In this document: positions 56,780 through 64,000 of the stretch, one piece after another
Layout of the letters: every line of letters starts with the position of its first letter
Numbering within the stretch: the first letter of the stretch is position 1
Source of the DNA: Fortiea contorta PCC 7126
GTDB taxonomy: Bacteria > Cyanobacteriota > Cyanobacteriia > Cyanobacteriales > Nostocaceae
Direction of reading: 5' to 3'
DNA: 64,000 nt
Assembly (NCBI RefSeq): GCF_000332295.1
Contig: NZ_KB235930.1
Location: 2,871,395 to 2,935,394 of the forward strand
Made by a program: the position numbers and the translations under genes
Notes under the pieces: generated by a model
Databases searched by the model: none
Seen by the model: only the letters and a program-made list of their open reading frames with translations
Told to the model about the DNA's origin: nothing

Positions 56780-58123
56780 ATGACATCTCTCAAAAAGCTT
56801 GCCATTCGTAGTGCAATCTGGACAATAGCTGGTTACGGAGCTAATCAGATCATACGGTTTGCTAGTAATCTGGTTTTGACTCGTCTGCTTGTACCAGAAT
56901 TTTTCGGACTGATGGCGTTAGTCAATACTTTAAGAGTAGGTATTGAATTATTCTCCGATTTGGGGATTTCTCAGAGTATTGTTAATAACAAACGCGGTGA
57001 TGAGCCAGAATTTCTCAACACAGCTTGGACGCTACAAATCATTCGCGGCGGGATTATTTGGATTTTTTGTTTATTAATTACTATACCTATTGCTAATTTC
57101 TATGGAGATGCTAGGCTGCTGTGGCTAATTCCCATTGTCGGGATAACTTCGGTTGTCGATGGCTTCGGTTCGACTGCTATCCACAGTCTTCACCGCTCGA
57201 TGGTCATGGGCAGATACACTGTATTTGAATTGATACTGCAAATATTAACTTTATCTACATTAATTTTCTTAGCGTGGATTTATCCGAGCGTCTTTTCTCT
57301 AGCTGTGGGAGGAGTCATCGCCTCAATCATGAGAATGGTAGGTAGCTATTGGTTGATACCAGGATATAAAAATCGCATAGCTTGGGATAAAGACGCCGTT
57401 CAAGACATTATGTCGTTTGGTAAGTGGATGTTTGTAGCGTCTGGGTTAATTTTTGCGGCTGAACAAGCTGATCGTTTGATCCTTGGTAAATTACTAACCT
57501 TTCAAATGTTAGGAGTCTATACGATCGCCTACGCTTTAGCCAGTATACCCAGAGAAGTGATCAAACAACTGAGCCACAGAGTTATTTTTCCGGCGATCGC
57601 TAACAGTGTTGACCTGACGAGAGAAAGTTTGAGAGCGAAAATCCTCACCCAACGTCGTCTGATACTAATTGGTTTTGCTGGGTTTTTAGCTATCCTTGTT
57701 ACTTGTGGCGATAAAGTTATTGACATACTTTATGATAATAGATACACCCAAGCAACCTGGATGATGCCAATTCTGTGTTCAGGAATTTGGTTTTCATTGC
57801 TATTCCACACTACTAGTCCAGCGCTGCTAGCAATTGGTAAACCTTTATATGCAGCTCAGAGTAATTTTGCGCGGTTCGTCTTAATTGCTTTCGGAATAAA
57901 TATTGCATTTAATCTCTACGGTGTTTTGGGAGCAGTTATCGTCATCGGTGTCAGTGACTTTCCTTTATATCTAGTTAATCTCTATGGACTTTGGCGAGAG
58001 AAACTTTTACTCATAGGACAAGATATTCAAACAACTATCTTTTTTATAGGATTATTAGCTGTTTTGATTACTATACGTTACTTTCTCGGTTTGGGATTAC
58101 CGATAAGTGCAATACTCCAGTAA
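56780..58123 (+). CDS. Wzx-type oligosaccharide flippase
   Basis: 447 residues with about twelve hydrophobic segments and the PST/MOP pattern: ASNLVLTRLLVPEFFGLMALV near the N-terminus, then FGKWMFVASGLIFAAEQADRLILG in the middle. Such proteins flip lipid-linked repeat units across the inner membrane. It partners the Wzy-like and Wzc-like proteins of the locus. No clear ribosome binding site is seen before the ATG. Confidence 0.92.
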   Translation: MTSLKKLAIRSAIWTIAGYGANQIIRFASNLVLTRLLVPEFFGLMALVNTLRVGIELFSDLGISQSIVNNKRGDEPEFLNTAWTLQIIRGGIIWIFCLLITIPIANFYGDARLLWLIPIVGITSVVDGFGSTAIHSLHRSMVMGRYTVFELILQILTLSTLIFLAWIYPSVFSLAVGGVIASIMRMVGSYWLIPGYKNRIAWDKDAVQDIMSFGKWMFVASGLIFAAEQADRLILGKLLTFQMLGVYTIAYALASIPREVIKQLSHRVIFPAIANSVDLTRESLRAKILTQRRLILIGFAGFLAILVTCGDKVIDILYDNRYTQATWMMPILCSGIWFSLLFHTTSPALLAIGKPLYAAQSNFARFVLIAFGINIAFNLYGVLGAVIVIGVSDFPLYLVNLYGLWREKLLLIGQDIQTTIFFIGLLAVLITIRYFLGLGLPISAILQ

Positions 58124-58710
58124 TTACAGTCATTTTTGGGCAACTAATCTCAGCAGACAGTAGACAACTATTAAATATTGTAGAGACGTTACAGGTAATG
58201 TCTCTATATTTGTTCTATGCATATAGAAAATGCTCTATTTTCATTCTGAGGAAAATTTTCTAAAAATTTAGCAACTTTCCGGAAAACAGAAACCAAAAGT
58301 TGTTTTACTTGAAGTAAGTAAATCACTAAAAATCAAACTAGTCTATATTACGAAATGTAAAACTATTTGCCACCCTGACCAATGAAGCCAGACGCACGAG
58401 CGCCAGTTAAGTTAATTGGTGTCGAAGTAACTGGAAAATAGATGTTAGGGAAGATATATTTTCATGTTTGGCTGCTGGTTTCAACCATGAGTAGCTGACT
58501 TGAAAAAGTGCCATTATGGCGAGTATATTTTTTACAAGAATTAAATATATTCTTTTGATTGCAAATTTTAAAAATCTTATAAATAGCCATCTTTATATTA
58601 GTTTCATCAAAAATTTAAATAATTAAAGTGTTATTAGTGGCTAACACTTTTAAGATATAAATAATTAAATAAGATCAGTAGATAACCACATTCCAAATCA
58701 CACAACAGAT
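58124..58710. other. 587-base spacer with one dispersed palindrome
   Basis: No gene visible. It contains the GTAGAGACGTT palindrome at 58180-58207; the remainder is AT-rich. A frame continuing past the flippase stop in another register (57991-58263) was rejected. Confidence 0.5.
58180..58207. repeat. Dispersed GTAGAGACGTT-type palindrome, copy
   Basis: Left arm GTAGAGACGTTA, loop CAGG, right arm TAATGTCTCTAT. It is nearly identical to the copy at 51144-51172, and lies 57 bases after the flippase stop, where it may help end transcription. Confidence 0.8.
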
Positions 58711-59826
58711 ATGCGCTACCACATTGTTTTGAATCGCAAATTGAACTTAGATGATATTAACGGAGATGCAGAAGCAGGTAAACGTCCTTGCCATGTAATA
58801 TCGGGTATTAGCCAGCTTTTAGGCGCAAAAATTCACTTTCCAGGTGAGGAAACTATATCGTTTTTAGATCAAATTTTGGGACGAACTATCGGTAATCCTC
58901 AACAATGGGCTTTAGCGCGGAGGTTGTCTGCTGAATTAGGAGAAAACGATGTCATTTTTTGTCCAGGAGAAGATATTGGTATCCCCATCGCTACATTGTG
59001 TGGTGCACGGAAAAACAGACCCAAAATAATTGTTTTCAACCAAAATATACAACGACCAAGAGGCTATTTGGTGTTGAAGTTATTTGGTCTAAAAGACAAA
59101 ATTGACTTGTTTATGACTGCTAGCCCGTCGCAAGCTGAGTTTCTCCAGCGCAGTTTTTCTTTACCTGCAGACCGTGTTTGTTTATTTGCAGAACAACCAA
59201 CGGATATATCCTTCTTCACACCAGGGCCAGCTTCGCCAAAGAAACTACGTCCCATTATTGGTAGCGGTGGCTTAGAAAAACGAGATTATGTAACTCTCGC
59301 AGCAGCTACTCAAGATTTAGATGTGGATGTGAATATTTGCGCCTTTTCACCAGACGCTAGCGCTTTGCTACGTTCCTTCCCGAAAGTTATCCCCAATAAT
59401 ATGTCTCATAGATATTATGATTGGCAGGATTTAGTCCAGCTTTATCGGGATTCCGACATAGTTGCGGTGAGTTTGTTTGAGAACAATTACCAAGCTGGTC
59501 AGTCTACATTGTTTGAAGCTATGGCTTGTCGGCGTCCTGTGGTGGTGACGCAATCGCCGGGAATTATTGAAGATATTGTCCGTGATGGCTATGTGGTTGG
59601 GGTGAAGGAAGGTGACGCAGAAGGGATGAAGCAAGCGATTACCGACCTTTTAAATAACCCCAAAGCAGCAGACGCTATGGCGCAAAGAGGTTATGAACTG
59701 ATGCTCAACCGATATAATCACAAAAATTATGTTCAAGGTGTAGTTACAGAATTAACATCTAGATATGGAGAACCAGCAAAGCCAGCAGAATCTGTTTACA
59801 GTCAGCTTTCACAAGTTAGGTTGTAA
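58711..59826 (+). CDS. GT4-like glycosyltransferase
   Basis: 371 residues of GT-B fold. The C-terminal part has IVAVSLFENNYQAGQSTLFEAMACRRPVV, a typical EX7E donor-site pattern, then GIIEDIVRDGYVVGVKEGD. The N-terminal part has NDVIFCPGEDIGIPIATLC. No membrane segment is seen. It is the last gene of the plus-strand polysaccharide series and is convergent with the DUF2085 gene. Confidence 0.85.
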   Translation: MRYHIVLNRKLNLDDINGDAEAGKRPCHVISGISQLLGAKIHFPGEETISFLDQILGRTIGNPQQWALARRLSAELGENDVIFCPGEDIGIPIATLCGARKNRPKIIVFNQNIQRPRGYLVLKLFGLKDKIDLFMTASPSQAEFLQRSFSLPADRVCLFAEQPTDISFFTPGPASPKKLRPIIGSGGLEKRDYVTLAAATQDLDVDVNICAFSPDASALLRSFPKVIPNNMSHRYYDWQDLVQLYRDSDIVAVSLFENNYQAGQSTLFEAMACRRPVVVTQSPGIIEDIVRDGYVVGVKEGDAEGMKQAITDLLNNPKAADAMAQRGYELMLNRYNHKNYVQGVVTELTSRYGEPAKPAESVYSQLSQVRL

Positions 59827-59841
59827 TCCCCTCGTAAATGA

Positions 59842-59865
59842 AGAGACGGGAAATTTTCCGCCTCT
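59842..59865 (+). terminator. Hairpin between convergent glycosyltransferase and DUF2085 genes
   Basis: AGAGACGGGAAA and TTTTCCGCCTCT pair with two mismatches (wobble possible), 15 bases after the GT stop, then ACATTGTTTTG follows. It probably terminates the polysaccharide transcript. Confidence 0.5.
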
Positions 59866-59889
59866 ACATTGTTTTGTGATGGATGTCTA

Positions 59890-60402
59890 TTAATGCCGCT
59901 GACCATGTAATATAGGCATGGTAAACAATCCCCATGCTAAACCTGTAATCAACCCAAAAGGCGTGACTAGGTAATTATCAAAGCTCCATAAACCTAAAAC
60001 TTGTGCAGCCAATTCTAAAGGATAAGCCATCATCAAAACACTGGCGATCGCTACTCCACTCCACCCATACTGACTTAACCAATAAAAACCTTTACCACTA
60101 GTCACAGCATACAACAAACGAGTCACCAACAAACCCGTCACTGTTCCATAGCAGCGCATACATACCGCCATGATCAAAGGAGGCGCTAATTCTAACCCCA
60201 TTTGCGGTTGCGGACAGACATGATTACCCAAGAAATATATAATCTCCGCAATCCCCTGTAGCAAAAACGCTCCAGACGCAGCCAAAAAAGGAGCAACTGG
60301 CGGGCCAAAAACCATTCCCGCCAGCATGATGTCAGCAATTACACTGACCCAGTTTACTTGTAAATCCCTAGGAAAAGCTACTCTCATCACATCTGTGTGC
60401 AA
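59890..60402 (-). CDS. DUF2085 family membrane protein
   Basis: 170 residues with four to five hydrophobic segments. The pair of conserved motifs, HVCPQ at about 62-66 and AVCMRCYG at about 79-86, supplies cysteines and a histidine typical of DUF2085, a family of unknown role and a possible metal or redox site at the membrane. It follows agrE by 6 bases on the same strand, suggesting co-transcription. No link to arginine catabolism is known to me. Confidence 0.82.
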   Translation of the reverse strand: MHTDVMRVAFPRDLQVNWVSVIADIMLAGMVFGPPVAPFLAASGAFLLQGIAEIIYFLGNHVCPQPQMGLELAPPLIMAVCMRCYGTVTGLLVTRLLYAVTSGKGFYWLSQYGWSGVAIASVLMMAYPLELAAQVLGLWSFDNYLVTPFGLITGLAWGLFTMPILHGQRH

Positions 60403-60408
60403 ATGTTT

Positions 60409-62520
60409 TTAAGCTACCACTGCACGATAGGGACTTGTCAACTTATCCAGTTGCTGTGTCAACAAACTGAGGAATAATCCCACATCTGTGACTACACCTA
60501 CCGATTCAATGGAACCGCGATCGCTTAACTTAGTCACGACGGCGGGATTAATATCGACACATACCATTTTCACACCAGCCGGGGTCATATTTCCCACCCC
60601 AATTGAGTGCAACATTGATGAAAGCATCAAAATCATTTCTGCACCTTCTAGGTGTTGAGCATATTCTTGCTGTGCTTTAATCAAATCCATTTGGGTGTCA
60701 GGTAAGGGCCCATCATCCCGAATCGAACCAGCGAGTACAAAGGGTACTTGATTCTGGATGCACTCATACATCACGCCACTGGGAATTATTCCTGCTGCCA
60801 CAGCTTTAGCAATACTACCATGACGGCGGATAGTATTGATCACCTTCAAGTGATGGCGATGTCCACCACGAACAGCCACACCCCGCTTCATATCCACACC
60901 GAGGGACGTACCCATGATATTTTGCTCGATGTCGTGGACAGCGATCGCATTTCCGCCCAATAGCGCTTGCACATATCCTTCCCGAATCAGGCGCGAGAGA
61001 TGTTCACCCCCACCGGTATGAATTACCACTGGCCCGGCGGTGACAACAACTTTACCGCCTGCATCCCGAATTTTACGTAACTCCCAAGCTACTTGTTCCA
61101 CCACCAATTCCACACGCCGTTCGCTGGAAACTCCCGCCGACATAAAGCTGAATTCCTGGGAGTTGCGTTGTTCGCGGGATTCTGGTTTGCGGATGGTGCG
61201 GATACCGAGGACATCGACGATTACCTGCTCGCCGACTGCTAAGTCTCGTAATATTTTACACCTTGCCACCACTCCATGGGGAGTTTGCGTAATAGCGATC
61301 GCTCCATCCATGCGCTGATTTTGTACCTTTACCCACTGACCGTGAATCCGGACTTCTGTAGGATAAATGGTACTGACATAAAAATCATCAGGAGCCACAC
61401 CATTTTGCAGCACCGGTTCGAGAATGGCGTCTCGCTCGTCCTGGGGTAAATTCACCGCTCCCAAATCAATTAATTGGGAGAAAATTTCTTCCATCACCTG
61501 ATGGGATGGCGCTGATACCTTGACTTCAGCTGCTGAGGTGCTTTGTCGCTGTTCACCGAGGTTGAAATTTAATACTTGGAAACTACCGCCTGCGTCTACA
61601 ATTAAATCTAGGGCGCGGTTAATCAAACCAGAGTCAAGCAAGTGTCCTTCTAAACGAATGACGCGACTTTCCACAGAAACATTGGCGTGGACTTCATCTC
61701 GAACTGGTTCCGTCACTCGCAAAGTCAGACATTTTGCTGCGCCACCAGCCTTGAGAAATTCCGTCAGTGGTGTTTCAATAATTTGGAAACCTGCATCTTG
61801 GAGACGAGCTTGCAAAGCATCGCTCGCTTTGTTCATAATGACGATGCTTTCCACATTCACCGCATTACAAGCAAAGTTTACCGCATCAGCTTCAGCGATC
61901 GCTATCCGCTTTTCTGGAGCGACGCGCATCTCAATTAAGCGGTTAGAATAGGCATCGAAAGCCCCAGGATAATAGAGCAAATAGCCGTTAGCTAAAGGAC
62001 AGAAGCAAGTATCCAGGTGATAGAAACGCTCATCAATTAATCGCAGGGATAACACTTCAATATCTAACCATTTTGCCAGATAAGGGTGAGAATCCAACTC
62101 AGAACGGAAGCCATATCCTGACCATAACCAGCGTCCCTCTCGATCTAAGAGAGCGTCTCCCGCGCCCTCAAAAGGTAAATCTTTTGGTAAGACATAAACA
62201 GTGTAACCATTTTGCTCAAACCATTGTTGGAAGTATGGTTCTTCCCCTTGGCGTTCCTTGTGTAAAAAACGACTCAATACCACATTCTTCCCCAGTACCA
62301 AGCCAGCGTTGGCGGTAAACACCATATCCGGCCAACCTATTTGGGGTGTGACTAAATCAACGATCGCATGTTCCTTCAATACATGGTAAAGCTTTTCCCA
62401 CTGTTCGACGGCGCGATCGCGCGATGATTTGTGAATATTCCCTTCCATCCAAGGATTAATCACATAATCCACATCATAGTGGTCTGGAGCACACATCAAA
62501 AAGCGAATCCGAGAAGTCAT
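60409..62520 (-). CDS. agrE: Bifunctional arginine dihydrolase/ornithine cyclodeaminase-type enzyme (AgrE/ArgZ)
   Basis: 703 residues, the length of AgrE of Anabaena. The N-terminal domain (1-about 280) is a guanidine-group hydrolase that converts arginine to ornithine, CO2 and two ammonia. Asn71, His168 and Cys264 sit at exactly the positions recalled as essential in Synechocystis ArgZ. The C-terminal part (about 285-700) is the LOR/SDH-type NAD-binding domain (TIGR00300 group) with ornithine cyclodeaminase activity giving proline. The enzyme recycles arginine from cyanophycin and runs the ornithine-ammonia cycle. Start is the ATG at 62520. The leader 62521-62929 holds no recognised NtcA-type site by eye. 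Confidence 0.95.
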   Translation of the reverse strand: MTSRIRFLMCAPDHYDVDYVINPWMEGNIHKSSRDRAVEQWEKLYHVLKEHAIVDLVTPQIGWPDMVFTANAGLVLGKNVVLSRFLHKERQGEEPYFQQWFEQNGYTVYVLPKDLPFEGAGDALLDREGRWLWSGYGFRSELDSHPYLAKWLDIEVLSLRLIDERFYHLDTCFCPLANGYLLYYPGAFDAYSNRLIEMRVAPEKRIAIAEADAVNFACNAVNVESIVIMNKASDALQARLQDAGFQIIETPLTEFLKAGGAAKCLTLRVTEPVRDEVHANVSVESRVIRLEGHLLDSGLINRALDLIVDAGGSFQVLNFNLGEQRQSTSAAEVKVSAPSHQVMEEIFSQLIDLGAVNLPQDERDAILEPVLQNGVAPDDFYVSTIYPTEVRIHGQWVKVQNQRMDGAIAITQTPHGVVARCKILRDLAVGEQVIVDVLGIRTIRKPESREQRNSQEFSFMSAGVSSERRVELVVEQVAWELRKIRDAGGKVVVTAGPVVIHTGGGEHLSRLIREGYVQALLGGNAIAVHDIEQNIMGTSLGVDMKRGVAVRGGHRHHLKVINTIRRHGSIAKAVAAGIIPSGVMYECIQNQVPFVLAGSIRDDGPLPDTQMDLIKAQQEYAQHLEGAEMILMLSSMLHSIGVGNMTPAGVKMVCVDINPAVVTKLSDRGSIESVGVVTDVGLFLSLLTQQLDKLTSPYRAVVA

Positions 62521-62929
62521 AAAAATATTACAACGTAGGTATAGATGCTACGGGTCTAGCGGATACAGATTTCTACTGTATCATTACGTCAAATTTGTCA
62601 CAAATACCTGCATTCTAGTGGTCAAAGACGACACAGGAGTCCTTATCAGAGAGACTAACACTTAGGAGTTGTTTATCTGGGTGCAGGTTCATGTTATCCT
62701 ATCACCGTTTGGTTTCTATCTGAATAGATTGGAGCAAATTAAGTTTATTACTCGTCTTTCGTAGAAAAATAAGTTGGGTGGCGCTACCCTTAACCCAACC
62801 TGACGTAATCGCCGGAACTTGATGTCAAAATAAGGCGTTGCTGAATGATGGGATGATTTTTATCTCGCGCATAGACGCGGAGCGGCTTCCCGCAGGGTAG
62901 GCGCAAAGGCGCAAAGGTACAACGAATTA
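62521..62929. other. Intergenic spacer with GC-rich repeats
   Basis: No gene is visible. An inverted repeat GTTGGGT/ACCCAAC lies at 62773-62799. A tract of GC-rich repeat material, GCGGAGCGGCTTCCCGCAGG and repeated AGGCGCAA units, runs from about 62870 to 62920, as in other Nostocales spacers. The first part is the agrE leader. Confidence 0.55.
62773..62799. repeat. Inverted repeat GTTGGGT...ACCCAAC
   Basis: Seven-base arms around a 13-base centre that itself contains GGGT/ACCC pairs. It resembles dispersed GTTGGGT repeats common in cyanobacterial spacers. Confidence 0.55.
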
Positions 62930-64000
62930 CTACTTACGCTCCTCAAGTATCAAAGTTGAATCAGCCACACGCCCAAACTCTTCTGGTGCATATTGTAGGT
63001 GAACTTGGGCGCCAGGCCAGAGGAAGGTTCCGGGGGTGACAGAACGTACTAAGTAGTGGAGGCGATAAACCCCTGGTTCTAGGGTGTCAGCATAAGCGAT
63101 AATGCGATCGCTATGGATATTTTTAAATCCAAGTTGCCAACTATCGGCTTTTGCTTGTAGCGCCGATGTCGCAGTTTGAAAACTCGCATCTACAGCTTCT
63201 AATCCTGCTGGTAAAGGATCATTAATTACCACATGCTCGACAGGATGATCAGCAATTATTTCTAATCCAATATCAAATACTTTTCCAGGAGCTAAAGTCA
63301 AGGGCTGCTCCAAAGCGTAAAGACCTAATTTTCGCAAAACTTTAGTTTCTCCGACTTGTCTAATTTCTCGTGTGACACGCAAACCATTAAATCTTCCTGG
63401 CTGATTTCCCGACAATCGATAATTATAAGCCACAAAATAATGTAACTTACCTGCTCCTGATTTTTTCAGAGTTAAATCATGACGCCCACGGGGTAATTTA
63501 TCCATTGGAACTTGTAAATTTAAATTCGTCTTTTGGTAATCTTGGAAGCGATTTTCACCTAATTTTTTCCCTGCTAATTCCACTGTCGCTATAAAGTTAG
63601 GCGGTGTGGGTTGCAGTTGACTATATTCCACCAAAGCGGTTAAAGCTTGGGCATTATTATAACTAGTTTGCCATGTGCCATCCCTGCGTAAAGCCAGCAG
63701 ACTTTGGAATAGTTTATCGATGATTTCTGGCTGGCTCTTGTTAGCAATAAATAAGCGTAAAGCTTGGGCTTGGGAGGTAGTTTGGGAACTCATCCAACTC
63801 CAATTACTAGGTAGACTAATAACGGCTGTACGTCCTGTTTCATAAACATTTTTTTGCACCTGAGTCAAGATTTTGCTAGATTCATCTTGCCATTCTGGGA
63901 ACTGGGATAGATATCGCGCTAGTTTAATTTGTGTGACCAAATCAAATTTGTTTTGTTGTTGATAAATATCGCTTAGTAAGCTATTGCGTTTATCTCCTAA
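62930..64000 (-). CDS. Alpha-2-macroglobulin family protein, C-terminal part (gene continues past right edge)
   Basis: The open frame runs from the stop at 62930 without interruption to the window edge, so the 357 codons seen are only the C-terminal part of a much longer protein. The sequence shows the helical thioester-domain end (ALRRDGTWQTSYNNAQALTAL) and the final domains with GLRVTREIRQVGETKVLRKLG, PLPAGLEAVDASF and GVYRLHYLVRSVTPGTFLWPG, as in bacterial YfhM-like macroglobulins. These are large periplasmic protease traps, usually lipoproteins with a penicillin-binding PbpC partner. The N-terminal signal and bait region are outside the window. Confidence 0.88.
   Translation of the reverse strand, partial: LGDKRNSLLSDIYQQQNKFDLVTQIKLARYLSQFPEWQDESSKILTQVQKNVYETGRTAVISLPSNWSWMSSQTTSQAQALRLFIANKSQPEIIDKLFQSLLALRRDGTWQTSYNNAQALTALVEYSQLQPTPPNFIATVELAGKKLGENRFQDYQKTNLNLQVPMDKLPRGRHDLTLKKSGAGKLHYFVAYNYRLSGNQPGRFNGLRVTREIRQVGETKVLRKLGLYALEQPLTLAPGKVFDIGLEIIADHPVEHVVINDPLPAGLEAVDASFQTATSALQAKADSWQLGFKNIHSDRIIAYADTLEPGVYRLHYLVRSVTPGTFLWPGAQVHLQYAPEEFGRVADSTLILEERK

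Noticed and set aside
57991-58263. 90-codon frame overlapping the flippase C-terminus
   Set aside because: Wrong register within a clear gene and runs into a palindromic repeat.
62521-62560. NtcA-type site GTAN8TAC upstream of agrE
   Set aside because: The only near match has GTA and TAC separated by 7, not 8 bases.

Overview
The window reads as a chromosomal segment of a filamentous, probably heterocyst-forming (Nostocales) cyanobacterium. The evidence is the very frequent octamer GCGATCGC (HIP1), heptad short tandem repeats in the spacers, and typical cyanobacterial genes: the NTRC thioredoxin reductase-thioredoxin fusion, the AgrE/ArgZ arginine-catabolic enzyme, and FHA-kinase and PP2C proteins. 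I see no transposase, phage gene, rRNA or CRISPR array. One clear non-autonomous mobile element and several families of dispersed palindromes are present.

Layout. 1-6150 is mostly housekeeping: a Gfo/Idh/MocA oxidoreductase running off the left edge, queC, a CorC/HlyC-type membrane protein, two conserved proteins of unknown role, a CAU-anticodon tRNA (probably tRNA-Ile2) and pyrE. 6565-9153 is accessory: an FkbM methyltransferase, then two type II toxin-antitoxin modules (HigBA-like and YoeB/YefM) with a 125-bp MITE-like element between them. 9284-11557 holds thiC under a TPP riboswitch and an RsuA-family pseudouridine synthase. 11950-17312 is a signalling block: a PAS-PAS histidine kinase, a PP2C phosphatase with a zinc ribbon and an apparent pseudokinase region, and an FHA-zinc ribbon-Ser/Thr kinase.

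18304-26696 is AT-rich. It contains a small TPR protein, a methyltransferase-like gene translationally coupled to a 1184-residue GT2/SPINDLY-type glycosyltransferase, a convergent TPR-SPINDLY O-GlcNAc-transferase-like gene, and two nearly identical tandem type IV pilin genes directly upstream of it. The simplest reading is a pilin-modification locus. 26918-35776 returns to general functions: NTRC, a PIN-domain toxin-antitoxin pair, an orphan oligopeptide-type ABC permease, a ROK kinase, a small internally duplicated protein, CTP synthase (pyrG), and a periplasmic N-acetylmuramoyl-L-alanine amidase.

36687-59826 is a large extracellular polysaccharide locus: WecG/TagA-type transferase, Wzc-like tyrosine autokinase, DUF6492 protein, serine-acetyltransferase-like enzyme, GT2 and GT4 glycosyltransferases, Wzy/WaaL-like polymerase, GMC and Gfo/Idh/MocA oxidoreductases, an acyltransferase-epimerase-GT4 operon on the opposite strand, a Wzx flippase and a last GT. 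Its long spacers suggest several transcription units. 59890-64000 has a DUF2085 membrane protein, agrE, and the C-terminal part of an alpha-2-macroglobulin family protein cut by the right edge.

The most promising material is the two-pilin/O-GlcNAc-transferase locus with its GT2-SPINDLY fusion, the oxidoreductase-containing polysaccharide locus, the pseudokinase-PP2C protein beside an FHA kinase, and the MITE between two toxin-antitoxin modules. All functional statements come from reading the sequence and recalled family knowledge; no search was run.
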